From: Hepatocystis sp. ex Piliocolobus tephrosceles
Taxonomy: Eukaryota; Apicomplexa; Aconoidasida; Haemosporida; Plasmodiidae
NCBI GenBank assembly: GCA_902459845.2
Contig: CABPSV020000094.1
Span: 5,354-30,687 of the forward strand
Direction: 5' to 3'
DNA length: 25,334 nucleotides
Shown here: piece after piece, positions 12,688 to 21,543 of the stretch
Layout: every line of letters starts with the position of its first letter
Numbering within the stretch: the stretch's first letter is position 1
Made by a program: the position numbers and the translations under genes
Notes under the pieces: model-generated
The model's input: only the letters and a program-made list of their open reading frames with translations
Database searches by the model: none
Told to the model about the DNA's origin: nothing

Positions 12688-14715
12688 ATGCATAATGTAC
12701 TAGCCGGATTTGGATTTATGCTAATTAGACAGTCACAAAAAACGTCTTATAACTCCATAAAACAATTAAACAGTAATTTTGAAAAAAAATCCTCTTACTT
12801 TCTAAATATACATTTCTTAAATTTTTTAAGCCTTAGTTTAAATACTCAAAGTAAAATTATTTTAAATAAAAAAAATAATATAATTTTTTACAATAATAAA
12901 TCATTAAATAATTATAAATATAATATTATTAATAAAAGTTTTAGCAGTAGTAATAAAAGTTTTAGCAGTAGTAATAAAAGTTATAGCAGTAGTAATAAAA
13001 GTTATAGCAGTAGTAATAAAAGTTATAGCAGTAGTAATAAAAGTTATAGCAGTAGTAATTACATAAAAAAAATGTCAAACGAAATAAATGTTAAAAAGAA
13101 TTGTGATCATATTAATTTACGTGGTGAAAATTGTTCCACATGTAATAATATAATAGAAAATAAAACAAATCAATTAAATAATGGATTTGCTAATACATGT
13201 TCCTATGATTACGATTATATTGTTATTGGTGGAGGTCCTGGAGGTATGGCTTCAGCAAAAGAAGCAGCTGCGAATGGAGCTAAAGTATTGTTGTTAGATT
13301 TTGTTAAACCAAGTAATCAAGGAACGAAATGGGGATTAGGAGGTACATGTGTAAATGTTGGTTGTGTCCCAAAAAAATTAATGCATTATGCAGGCCATAT
13401 GGGAAGTTTATTTAAACTAGATTCTGGCCCATATGGTTGGGAATTAGGACAAATAAAACACGATTGGGATAAATTGGTTAACACTGTACAATCACATATA
13501 CATTCTTTAAATTTTAGCTATACTGTAGGATTGAGATCTTCTAAAGTAAAATATATTAATGGTTTAGCAAAATTAAAAAATATGAATACAGTAACTTATT
13601 ATTTAAAAGGAGATAAAACAAAAGAAGTAGACGTTACTGGTAAATATATTTTAATTGCAACTGGTTGTAGACCTAACATACCTGAAGATGTAGAAGGAGC
13701 AAAAGAGTTAAGTATAACATCAGATGATATATTTTCTTTAAAAAAAGCACCAGGTAAAACATTAGTTGTTGGTGCTTCCTATGTTGCTTTAGAATGTGCA
13801 GGATTTTTAAATTCGTTAGGCTATGATGTATCTGTTGCTGTACGTTCGATTGTTTTAAGAGGTTTTGATCAACAATGTGCAAATAAAGTAAAAACATTTA
13901 TGATCGAACAAGGAGTTTTATTTTTAGATGGTATCTTACCAAAAAAATTAACAAAAGAAACTAATGGACAAATCAAAGTATTATTTAGTAATGGAAATAC
14001 TGAAATTTATGATACTGTTTTATATGCAACAGGTAGAAAAGGGGATATAGAAGGATTAAATTTACAAGCATTAAATATAAACATGGATAAAAATAGTAAT
14101 AAAATTATAACTGACAAATATAGTTGTACTAATATAACAAGTATATTTGCTGTAGGTGATGTTTCTTTTAAGTGTCCTGAATTAGCACCTGTATGTATAA
14201 AAGCAGGTGAAATTTTAGCAAGGAGATTGTTTAAAAAATCAAACGAAATAATGGATTATACATATATACCTACTGCTATATATACACCTATCGAATATGG
14301 ATCATGTGGCTATTCAGAAGAAAGTGCTTATGCAACCTTTGGTAAAGAAAATGTAGAAATATATTTACAAGAGTTTAATAATTTAGAAATATCAGCTGTA
14401 CATAGAAAAAAACATAAAAAAGCACAGAAAGATGATTTTGACATTGATATAGGAAGTACATGTTTATCAAAATTAATTTGTTTAAAAAATCAAGAGAATA
14501 TTGTTATAGGTTTTCATTACGTTGGTCCAAATGCTGGAGAAGTAACACAAGGGATGGCATTAGCTATCAAATTAAAAGTAAAAAAAAGCGATTTTGATAC
14601 TTGTGTAGGTATACATCCAACAGATGCTGAATCTTTTATGAATTTAACCATTACACTGTCTTCGGGTTTGTCTTTTGCAGCTAAGGGTGGATGTGGTGGT
14701 GGAAAGTGTGGTTGA
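12688..14715 (+). CDS. TrxR: Thioredoxin reductase (high-Mr type), with mitochondrial-type N-terminal extension
   Basis: Single-exon, 675 residues. A homodimeric FAD enzyme that passes electrons from NADPH to thioredoxin. Seen: the FAD dinucleotide fold GGGPGG (181-186), the redox pair CVNVGC (Cys221/Cys226), an NADPH-side GASYVALE (about 362-369), the HPTDAE active-site His643/Glu648 contributed across the dimer, and the C-terminal GCGGGKCG with Cys669/Cys674. That tail is the Plasmodium arrangement; vertebrate enzymes use Cys-selenocysteine instead. The first 128 residues are rich in Asn, Ser, Lys and aromatics with one Glu and no Asp, fitting an organelle-targeting extension. Met129 (13072-13074) would give a 547-residue cytosolic form, close to the P. 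falciparum TrxR1 length. In P. falciparum, alternative initiation is known to yield cytosolic and mitochondrial forms. Intact, with no missing key residue. Confidence 0.98.
   Translation: MHNVLAGFGFMLIRQSQKTSYNSIKQLNSNFEKKSSYFLNIHFLNFLSLSLNTQSKIILNKKNNIIFYNNKSLNNYKYNIINKSFSSSNKSFSSSNKSYSSSNKSYSSSNKSYSSSNKSYSSSNYIKKMSNEINVKKNCDHINLRGENCSTCNNIIENKTNQLNNGFANTCSYDYDYIVIGGGPGGMASAKEAAANGAKVLLLDFVKPSNQGTKWGLGGTCVNVGCVPKKLMHYAGHMGSLFKLDSGPYGWELGQIKHDWDKLVNTVQSHIHSLNFSYTVGLRSSKVKYINGLAKLKNMNTVTYYLKGDKTKEVDVTGKYILIATGCRPNIPEDVEGAKELSITSDDIFSLKKAPGKTLVVGASYVALECAGFLNSLGYDVSVAVRSIVLRGFDQQCANKVKTFMIEQGVLFLDGILPKKLTKETNGQIKVLFSNGNTEIYDTVLYATGRKGDIEGLNLQALNINMDKNSNKIITDKYSCTNITSIFAVGDVSFKCPELAPVCIKAGEILARRLFKKSNEIMDYTYIPTAIYTPIEYGSCGYSEESAYATFGKENVEIYLQEFNNLEISAVHRKKHKKAQKDDFDIDIGSTCLSKLICLKNQENIVIGFHYVGPNAGEVTQGMALAIKLKVKKSDFDTCVGIHPTDAESFMNLTITLSSGLSFAAKGGCGGGKCG
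12931..13056 (+). repeat. 21-bp coding tandem repeat (NKSYSSS) in the TrxR extension
   Basis: Six perfect-length 21-bp units encode NKSFSSS twice, then NKSYSSS four times. The array lies wholly between the first ATG (12688) and the likely cytosolic start (13072), so length changes would alter only the targeted isoform. The F-to-Y change is a single base. Confidence 0.95.
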
Positions 14716-14816
14716 ATGTGGTTGGTTGAATGTGGTTGGTTGAATGTGGTTGGTTGAATGTGGTTGGTTGAATGTGGTTGGTTGAATGTGGTTGGTTGAA
14801 TGTGGTTGGTTGAATG
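14712..14816 (+). repeat. 14-bp minisatellite overlapping the TrxR stop codon
   Basis: The unit TTGAATGTGGTTGG recurs every 14 bp, with TTGAATG at 14712, 14726, 14740, 14754, 14768, 14782, 14796 and 14810. The first copy includes the TrxR TGA stop (14713-14715), and the preceding TGTGGT codes for the last Cys-Gly. The array therefore seems to have grown out of the coding end into the 3' UTR. Confidence 0.95.
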
Positions 14817-14867
14817 TTGAAGTTGTTCATCACCTGTTCGATTATGCTTCTACATATGTACACTCAC

Positions 14868-14962
14868 ATATACTACTATATACTAATATATACTAATATG
14901 TACTAATATATACTAGTATATACTAATATATACTACTATATACTAATATATATATATATATA
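14868..14962. repeat. TATACTAATA-type degenerate repeat
   Basis: About eight units of TATACTAATA, TATACTACTA or TATGTACTAA, of roughly 10-12 bp, run into a (TA)n tract. 3' UTR or intergenic sequence of TrxR. Confidence 0.8.
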
Positions 14963-15164
14963 TATTTATTTATATGTAGACGTGTGCATATCTTTTCATA
15001 TATATACAAACGTTTACTTCCACAATTGCTATTTATTCACGTACGTGTCGCGTTTGCTTTTTCTCAATTCATTTCACACACATAAACTTACTCATATTGG
15101 TACATATATTAGAACACTGTTTTTTTTTAAATCATTAGTAATTCACTAATAATCCAATTTTAAT

Positions 15165-15202
<38 letters not shown>

Positions 15203-15541
15203 ACTATTTTATTACATTATCGTAAAATTAAAATTTTAAAATAACAAATTTTTTTTTCATTTATAATTTTTTTTCACTAATTTTTTATAAAATAAATAAC
15301 AAAAAAGATAAAAATAAATATGTTTTATTTTAAATATGTTTGAAACGACACTCGTTAACACACTTGTAGAAAATAATCTATCATGACCATGTGTTTTTGT
15401 TATTCTGTTTGTGTTAAGACAGAGTATTACATTATTATATCAGTTGTAGTATGTAAATATTTTTACTTTGGCACATTTTTTTTTTTTTTTTTTTCCATTA
15501 AACACGTATCTATCTTACCATTTTTTTTTTTATTGTTAGTT

Positions 15542-15655
15542 CCTATTATAATGGCTATTTCCTATTATAATGGCTATTTCCTATTATAATGGCTATTTCC
15601 TATTATAATGGCTATTTCCTATTATAATGGCTAGTTTCTACTATAATTGCTAATT
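15542..15655. repeat. 19-bp tandem repeat, five good copies plus one degenerate
   Basis: The unit CCTATTATAATGGCTATTT starts at 15542, 15561, 15580, 15599 and 15618, with a decayed copy at 15637. Each unit brings a TATAAT and a GGCTA element, but there is no evidence these function. Confidence 0.95.
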
Positions 15656-16090
15656 TCTATTATAAATTTTTTTATTAATGATAAAAATAGAAAGGCACAC
15701 TTTATGTTTTGGGTATTTATTTCTTGCACTTCTCATTTTTTATAATTTTTTTTTTTTTTTTATTTTTAAATAGTGCATTTTTTTTTTTTTTTTTGATTTA
15801 GTAGCTATTTTACAGGTGAATGGATGGTGAGTCCATATGTTCTTATATTTTACTTCGAATTAATTAGAAAATATTTATGCACACATTGAAACACTTTTTG
15901 TAATTTTTAAAAGCTGATTGAAAAGGAGAAAACATAATGCAATGTCATACACACATACATACATATATATATGTAGATGTGATAATAAGGAAAACTAAAC
16001 GCCTAAATTAATATTTACCAAAAAAAACGTGCTCATTTTATTTATTATTTCATTTTTTCTTTCTATGTATCATTGCCATTTTTTTAGATT

Positions 16091-16122
<32 letters not shown>

Positions 16123-16163
16123 TACGTGTGCATACTTTTTTTTTTTTTTTTTAATTTAGCAAA

Positions 16164-17594
16164 ATGGTACTAATACATACAAAAACGTCCGAAGAAAAAC
16201 ATCAGTTCGTGTTTGAAACAAATGTGAACGTTTTAATAAAAAACTTAAAAAAGGAGTTGGTCATTATTCATAATCTAAAATGTAGAATTTTAAAATTAAT
16301 AGAAGCCACATCAGATTTAGCGAAATATGGGCCTTGCAGACCAGAGGAGCTTCGAGGATTATCAGACGAAGTAAAAAAAAAAAAAAAAAATAATTACATA
16401 AAAAAAAAAAAAAAAATAATTACATAAAAAAATGGCATAAACTAAACTGTAGAAGATTATTTTTTTTTTATTTTTTTTTTTTTGCTGTTACTGTTACCAT
16501 TTAAAAAGGAATTAAAAATGTCTCAGTCCAATTGTTTTGACCTAAACTGTGTAACTAGTCCTGATGAAAATAATTTTAGAACAGGAATACCACCTCCTAA
16601 AGATGTCGCAGACAATTTATTACAAACATTAAACAATATTAAAAATGAATTAGGCACAAATAAGGTAAAAAAAAAAAAAAAAAAGATAAAAAAAAAAAAA
16701 AAAAAAAAAGATAAAAAAAAAAAGATAAAAAAAAAAAAAGATAAAAAAAAAGAGCAAGTAATTAATCATTTAATAAACTATTAACATATATGTGAATCCA
16801 ATCAGTATTAACTCTTTTGAAAAATAAACTTTTTCAAATCATATTTTTTTTTTTTTTGTTTGCTATATCTTTACTTTTTTATATACAGCTGTACATATAT
16901 ATATTAATGGATGTATATATGTATGGATGTAATTTTTCCCGAATTGAGTTGATAGGTTGATAAAATTACAGCTGTAACTACGAGTAAACTAAACGAATTC
17001 TTAAATTTAATTATTAAAGGATTAGATGCATGTTACCCATCTATGCAAAACTTGCCAACATATGACATCACAAGAATAATAATAGAAAAGAAAGATTGTT
17101 TTAATGATGTAAAAGGAATAAAAAAAAAAAAAAAAAAAAAAAACCCTGTATTTACTTTTTCTATTTTTCCACTTTTTTTATTACACATGTATACGTACGT
17201 TCGTAAGTATGGTATGTACATTTATGTACACCTACTTATTTTTTTTTTTTTTTTTTTTTTTTAACAGGAGTTGAAAATTAATGAAACATCTATATGGTGG
17301 GCAGGTAAAGAACTAAATGAAAATAATTATTTACACAATATAATAGGGAAAAATGAGAAAACAAAAATTATTGTAAAACTGCATCCAACTAAATTAGGTC
17401 CACCTGAAAGAGAAGCAAAAATCGATGAAGAGACTTATAAAGCTATGTTATCATATTATTATAAAAAACAAAATGAAGAAAAAGCAATGGAAGAGGATGA
17501 TGACGATTCATACTTAAACTCAGAATGGGCCAACCCCTTAAGTTTACAAAAACAATTACATGGAAACTTAAGTAATATCAAATGGAAACCATAA
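16164..17594 (+). CDS. CFAP298: CFAP298 (C21orf59/Kurly) homologue, four exons
   Basis: Exons are 16164-16370, 16509-16664, 16956-17108 and 17268-17594, all joined in phase 0 by GT-AG introns, giving 280 residues against about 290 in human. The start MVLIHTK and the end match the family: ETSIWWAGKELNENN, IGKNEKTKIIVKL, GPPEREAKID, a Glu/Asp run followed by SYLNSEWANP, and a final IKWKP. CFAP298 is a cytosolic factor needed for dynein-arm assembly and motile cilia in animals and algae. In Plasmodium the only axoneme is that of the male gamete, so expression in gametocytes is expected (inference). Introns 1 and 2 begin with GTAAAAAAA runs that stay open and mimic Lys-rich coding sequence; family alignment and the downstream exons argue that they are spliced. 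Exon 2 is the most divergent part, and its acceptor at 16507-16508 is the least certain border. Confidence 0.93.
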
Positions 17595-17894
17595 TGTTTT
17601 TTATAGTTTTAGTAGGTACATACGTCATAAATTATTGTACCAAACAAGTGGAAAAAAAAAAAAAAAAAAAAAAAAAACGATAATAATAATAATAATAGTA
17701 GCGGCAGTAGTGTTAAGATGAAAAATCGAATAAACAACTTAATAAAATAATAATATGTATTAAATATCCAAGTTAGAGATGCAAAACTGTATTTTTTTTT
17801 TTAAATAATTTTATTATATATATGTGTACATTTATATGTACATGTTTATGGTGATCGGTGTTGTAAAATATATGCACGTATACATTTATATTGA

Positions 17895-17934
<40 letters not shown>

Positions 17935-18097
17935 TTCTATTATTTAAAACATAAACAACATATGAAAATGTCTTGATAAAATATATAATTCAAAAATGTA
18001 CATATAAAATAGGTTTGTTTAAACCTAAAGCCAAACCTAAGGCCAAACCTAAGGCCAAACCCAAATATTTCTTCAATACACTTCAATACAAACTAAT
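17595..18097. other. Convergent intergenic region between CFAP298 and lipoate ligase
   Basis: Both flanking genes end here, so it should contain both 3' UTRs and polyadenylation sites. It holds a poly-A run near 17652-17677, an AATAATAATAATAGTAGCGGCAG stretch near 17682, a (TA)n tract and a poly-T run near 17896-17937, and the 12-bp repeat at 18021. Confidence 0.6.
18011..18062. repeat. 12-bp AAACCTAAGGCC repeat with adjoining small inverted repeat
   Basis: Three 12-bp units (18021, 18033, 18045) and a partial fourth. The sequence just before it, AGGTTTGTTTAAACCT (18011-18026), is a 6-bp stem with a 4-base loop that overlaps the first unit. It lies about 35 bp beyond the lipoate ligase stop codon, within its likely 3' UTR. 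Confidence 0.85.
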
Positions 18098-19504
18098 TTA
18101 TGCTAAAATGTAAGAAGGAAATTTGTGAAAATTATCAGGCAGTTTATCACCATGTATATCCAAAAAATGGGTAGACCTTAAATTCTGAAACATACTATTA
18201 TTTGAATAAAACCAAAAAATTGTTTTTAATAAATTTATATCCACTGTATATACATTATCAAATAGTTTATTTTTATTTATTATTAAGTTACTATTGTCAT
18301 TGTCGTTGTTGCTATTGTCGTTGTTGCTATTGTCGTTGTTGCTATTGTCGTTGTTGCTATTGTCGTTGTTGCCATTGTCGTTGTTGCCATTGTCGTTGTT
18401 GTTATAATTTACTTGTATCATGTGAAAGTTCCATATACTCTCTTTTTCTACATTATTTTTTCTATTTATAACATTTCTTATATTTAATAAAAAATTATCC
18501 ATAAAAGAATTAACTGTTTTAACATTTTGATTTAGACATTTAGTAAACGAAGTAAGAAAGTCATTATGATTTCTGTTATTTCTATATATAGGTTGTTTTA
18601 CAGGATTTTTTAATACTTTGTGCATGTTGTTATTATTTACATCCCATAGAAATGATGTATGATGCACAAAATAATATTTGGAAAAGGCTTGTGCATTTCC
18701 ACCTACTTTTTTTATAATTATTTTATTATGATTATTATTATCAATGTTGTTAGGACATGTTTTGTAAACATAATCGTTCTGAAAACAATGAAAATTTTCA
18801 TTAAAAATAATATTTTTTTTATTTATAGATGTATGTTCTTGCTTATAAAATAAATCAAATGCCCATTCATTTATATTTCCTGGATATATTTTTTGTTTTG
18901 TTTCAAATGTATGTGGAAGTATAAAAGATATCAACAAACAATTATTATTAATAAACACAGTTCCTCCACCTGTATATCTCTTAATTAATAAAATATTATT
19001 TTTTTCAATATAATTTGTATTTTTTAAATAATCTTTGGTTTTTCCACTTATTCCGAATACAACACATTTGTTATTTAACAAAATTTGTTGCTTCTTTTTT
19101 TTATTTTCAAAATTTTTTTCCGTATTATTTACAATCTCTTCTTTTATTTCTCTTTTTTCATTTTTTTCATTTTTTTCATATTTTTCATTTTTTTCATTTT
19201 TTTCATATTTTTCATTTTTTTCATTTTTTTCATTTTTTTCATTTTTTTCATGAATATGGACACGTTTGTTCGTATAGCTGTTATTAACACAATTATTATT
19301 AACTGTGTTATTTATTATTACAAAGCCTATATTATTTAATCCGTTGCTTATGTAGTTACTCAGCCTATACAAACTTTCCTCCACCAACAACTGTTCATAT
19401 ACATGTAAATTTGTTAAATTAATAAAGTATAATGCATTTTCTTTTACTTTCCTATTTTTCATTTGCTGAAATAGCGGTCTTATCAACTTATTAAATGTGT
19501 CCAT
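18098..19504 (-). CDS. LipL2: Lipoate-protein ligase, probably LipL2
   Basis: Intact 468-residue single-exon frame of the biotin/lipoate ligase A fold. Seen: an N-terminal helix segment ALYFINLTNLHVYEQLLVEESLY (23-46), KCVVFGISGKTKDYL (146-160), the ligand-binding loop RYTGGGTVFI (176-185), the adenylate-binding KKVGGNAQAF (265-274, Lys266 the likely conserved lysine) followed by VHHTSFLWD, then YRNNRNHNDF (307-316). The family activates lipoate as the adenylate and transfers it to a lysine of 2-oxo acid dehydrogenase E2 or glycine-cleavage H proteins. In P. falciparum the homologue beside TrxR is mitochondrial LipL2, which works with LipL1. The N-terminus (IRPLFQQMKNRKVKENALYF) is basic and could target the mitochondrion. 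Two Plasmodium-type inserts are present: Glu-Lys-Asn repeats (86-118) and Asn-Asp-Ser repeats (about 369-405). Assignment to LipL2 rather than LipL1 rests on position and on recollection. Confidence 0.88.
   Translation of the reverse strand: MDTFNKLIRPLFQQMKNRKVKENALYFINLTNLHVYEQLLVEESLYRLSNYISNGLNNIGFVIINNTVNNNCVNNSYTNKRVHIHEKNEKNEKNEKNEKYEKNEKNEKYEKNEKNEKREIKEEIVNNTEKNFENKKKKQQILLNNKCVVFGISGKTKDYLKNTNYIEKNNILLIKRYTGGGTVFINNNCLLISFILPHTFETKQKIYPGNINEWAFDLFYKQEHTSINKKNIIFNENFHCFQNDYVYKTCPNNIDNNNHNKIIIKKVGGNAQAFSKYYFVHHTSFLWDVNNNNMHKVLKNPVKQPIYRNNRNHNDFLTSFTKCLNQNVKTVNSFMDNFLLNIRNVINRKNNVEKESIWNFHMIQVNYNNNDNGNNDNGNNDNSNNDNSNNDNSNNDNSNNDNDNSNLIINKNKLFDNVYTVDINLLKTIFWFYSNNSMFQNLRSTHFLDIHGDKLPDNFHKFPSYILA
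18290..18400 (-). repeat. 15-bp coding repeat (NDNSN) in LipL2
   Basis: About seven 15-bp units, TGTCGTTGTTGCTAT on the plus strand with a GCCAT variant, encode NDNSN and NDNGN in the minus frame near the protein's C-terminal domain. Frame-preserving. Confidence 0.93.
19151..19249 (-). repeat. 9-bp coding repeat (NEK/YEK) in LipL2
   Basis: Eleven 9-bp units, TTTTTCATT with TTTTTCATA variants on the plus strand, encode EKN and EKY tripeptides in the minus frame. They lie between the N-terminal helix and the lipoate-binding core. Confidence 0.93.
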
Positions 19505-19583
19505 TTTTGCTTAAGTTTATTTATAAAAAAAAAAAAAAAAAAAAGGACTATATTTAAGATTATGTGGGATGAGGATAAAACAG

Positions 19584-19618
<35 letters not shown>

Positions 19619-19688
19619 ATTAGTTAAGTGATATATGTGTATATACATAGATACATACATGCAAGGTAAGGATGTAGGAACAAAGAGT

Positions 19689-19721
<33 letters not shown>

Positions 19722-20390
19722 CTTCTTTTTAAGCAATTAATATTAATTTTTTTTTATTTTTAAATTAAAATAAGCATTTAAATTTTTATTCCTGCACATT
19801 TTCAGGCTCTATTTTTTGTGCTTTATTACTTTTCGTTTTCACCATTTATTTTGATTTTATAGATACAACTTTTACATAAAAAAAAAAAAAAGGAATGCCA
19901 TTGTAATATAACCTGCATATGTGCTTTATATGTAAGTGTGTAGGTTTTTTTTTTTTTTTTTGTTTTTGTAACAGTTCAAAAAACAATATCCATGATTATT
20001 AAAGTAAATAAACATTAATCTTTAAATATTTATTTATTATTTATTTTTTATTATTCATTATTTATTTTTTATATTTATCCTAAGTTTATAAAAAGCCAAA
20101 GATGTGGTACTAAAACAAACATTAACATATACATACATTTACTTATACATCGTGTACGCTTATATACGTTGATTTCAATATAAATGTATATGCCATTTTT
20201 CTGATATATATATATATATATATATGTATATTTAAGCAGTTCAAGTAAAAAGCAAAAGAAAAAATTGTTCTATAAATTAAAAACGTGATAAAGCCTGGCT
20301 TAAAAAAAAAAAATATATGTATATATATTAAAAAATCAAAATAAAACATAAATGTATTTCAAAATAATTAAAAAAGGTCTAATATAACAC

Positions 20391-20424
<34 letters not shown>

Positions 20425-20492
20425 TAAGTGTAAGACTTATTAAGATTAAGAATAAAAGTTAAAATTTTATTTTTTATTTATTTTTTTTTTTT
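19505..20492. other. Intergenic region: LipL2 5' region and CKS 3' UTR
   Basis: Both flanking genes are on the minus strand, so this holds the LipL2 promoter and 5' UTR on its left and the CKS 3' UTR on its right. Contents are poly-A at 19586-19614, poly-T near 19693-19720, (TA)n near 20204-20224, and poly-A near 20392-20418. No supportable gene. Confidence 0.6.
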
Positions 20493-21543
20493 TTAAGTAA
20501 ACTTTTGCATATTTATTGCCATTCTTAATTTATCTTCAGCTGTTAAAATTTTTCTCAAGATTAGTTCTCGTATTTTACCATCATAAATCATAAAATGTTT
20601 CCATCCTTTCCCTATATCAATTTGTAGTTCGTTTATAATACATTGTTCGGTTAAAAATGCATTTGTTTTTCTTACCTTACTTTCAGCATACTGTCTAACA
20701 TGATCACTTAAAATTATATGCCGATAAACATATTTGTCATCTCTATAAAGGGCAGAGTAGCAAACTGGTCCTTTAAAAAATGAAATAAAGCGAAAAAAAA
20801 AATAAAGTAAAAATGAAGCACAAATAAAGCAAAAATAAAGCAAGAATAAAGCACAAATAAAGCAAAAATAAAACAAAAATAAAGCAAAAATAAAGCAAGA
20901 ATAAAGCAAAAATAAAGCAAAAATAAAGCAAAAATAAAGCAAAAATAAAGCAAGAATAAAGCAAAAATAAAGCAAAAATAAAACAAAAATAAAGCAAAAA
21001 TAAAGCAAGAATAAAGCAAAAATAAAGCAAGAATAAAGCATTTAAACAAAAAAAAAATGCAGTGATATGGGGAGGCGCCACAAAAGTTAAATGTAACAGC
21101 ATATATATATATATATATATAATATGTATATTATATAACTTTTTCCACTTGTAATTTTTTTTTTTTTTTTTTTTTTTTTTTAATGTACCTCTGGATGTAA
21201 CTTTGTAAGTGTAATTTTCACTAACAGACCTCAAAAACTCAATGTTCAGATTTTCATCCATACTATCTTTTACAGGTTTGAATTTCGGTGTGGCTAATTT
21301 TTCCAATTCATTTAATATGGCATAACAATCTTCATTTTTATTTTCAGAATGTTTAGTAGAATTGTTACTATTATAACCACTATTACTACTGTTACTATGT
21401 TTTCTTATGTTGCTATCACTTATTTCATTATTACTAATATTATTATTTTTGTTAATTCGATTACTATTACTTGTATTATTATGTTTACCATTCTCACTGT
21501 TCTTACTTAATAAATTTGAGAAAAGACTTTTTGCCTTACTCAT
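20493..21543 (-). CDS. CKS1: Divergent cyclin-dependent kinase regulatory subunit (CKS/Suc1), two exons
   Basis: Exon 1 is 21189-21543 and exon 2 is 20493-20770, joined in phase 1 by a GT-AG intron, giving 210 residues. Residues 1-118 are mostly Ser/Asn-rich low complexity. Residues 119-194 match the CKS fold: CYSALYRDDKYVYRHIIL (122-139), then an insertion-like helix, then GKGWKHFMIY (172-181) and LILRKIL (188-194). CKS proteins bind CDKs and dock phosphorylated substrates. The YRH arginine (Arg135) and the GW...HFM core tryptophan (Trp175) are kept. The HxPEPH hinge that links the last two strands in other CKS proteins is not recognisable; DGKIRE (182-187) stands there. The protein is also far longer than the usual 80-110 residues. 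Family call is by eye from the spaced YS-Y-D-Y-YRH and GW-HFMI motifs. Confidence 0.75.
20822..21039 (-). repeat. 11-bp intronic minisatellite in the CKS gene
   Basis: About twenty units of AATAAAGCAAA (plus strand) with A/G and C/A variants fill most of the 418-bp CKS intron (20771-21188). Every unit carries AATAAA on the plus strand. On the minus, transcribed, strand the unit has no stop codon in any frame and would read as repeated FIFALFLLYFC. Confidence 0.93.

Larger units (their letters stand above)
14716..16163. other. Intergenic region: TrxR 3' UTR and CFAP298 5' region
   Basis: No supportable gene. Beyond the minisatellites listed separately it holds a poly-T run at about 15166-15195, several shorter poly-T runs at 15478-15800, and (TA)n at about 16090-16118 just before the next gene. 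The short frame at 15383-15589 depends on poly-T and the 19-bp repeat and is not called. Confidence 0.6.

Noticed and set aside
14713..14715. TGA at the TrxR end as a selenocysteine codon
   Set aside because: The protein already ends in the Plasmodium-type GCGGGKCG with both cysteines, so TGA is a plain stop. Vertebrate-type Sec lies before the last Gly, which is not the case here, and no SECIS-like element was seen.
14712..14816. CRISPR array
   Set aside because: Direct head-to-tail 14-bp copies without spacers, in a eukaryotic genome. The same reasoning excludes the other tandem arrays.
16371..16427. Lys-rich extension of CFAP298 exon 1
   Set aside because: It follows a good GTAAAA donor, ends soon at a stop, and the family continues in the next exon. 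Read as intron 1. The same applies after 16664 and 17108.
18021..18062. Interstitial telomere repeat
   Set aside because: The unit is a 12-mer, AAACCTAAGGCC, not the Plasmodium heptamer family, and there are only three copies.
12688..19504. A functional redox/lipoate gene cluster joining TrxR and LipL2
   Set aside because: The genes lie on opposite strands with CFAP298 between them and have separate promoters. Neighbourhood in Plasmodium rarely reflects shared function.
20493..21041. CKS starting inside the intron with a repeated LLYFCFIFALF N-terminus
   Set aside because: The hydrophobic part is the intronic 11-bp repeat. A clean phase-1 junction from 21189 to 20770 gives SRGPVCYS, and the upstream exon is open from a good start.
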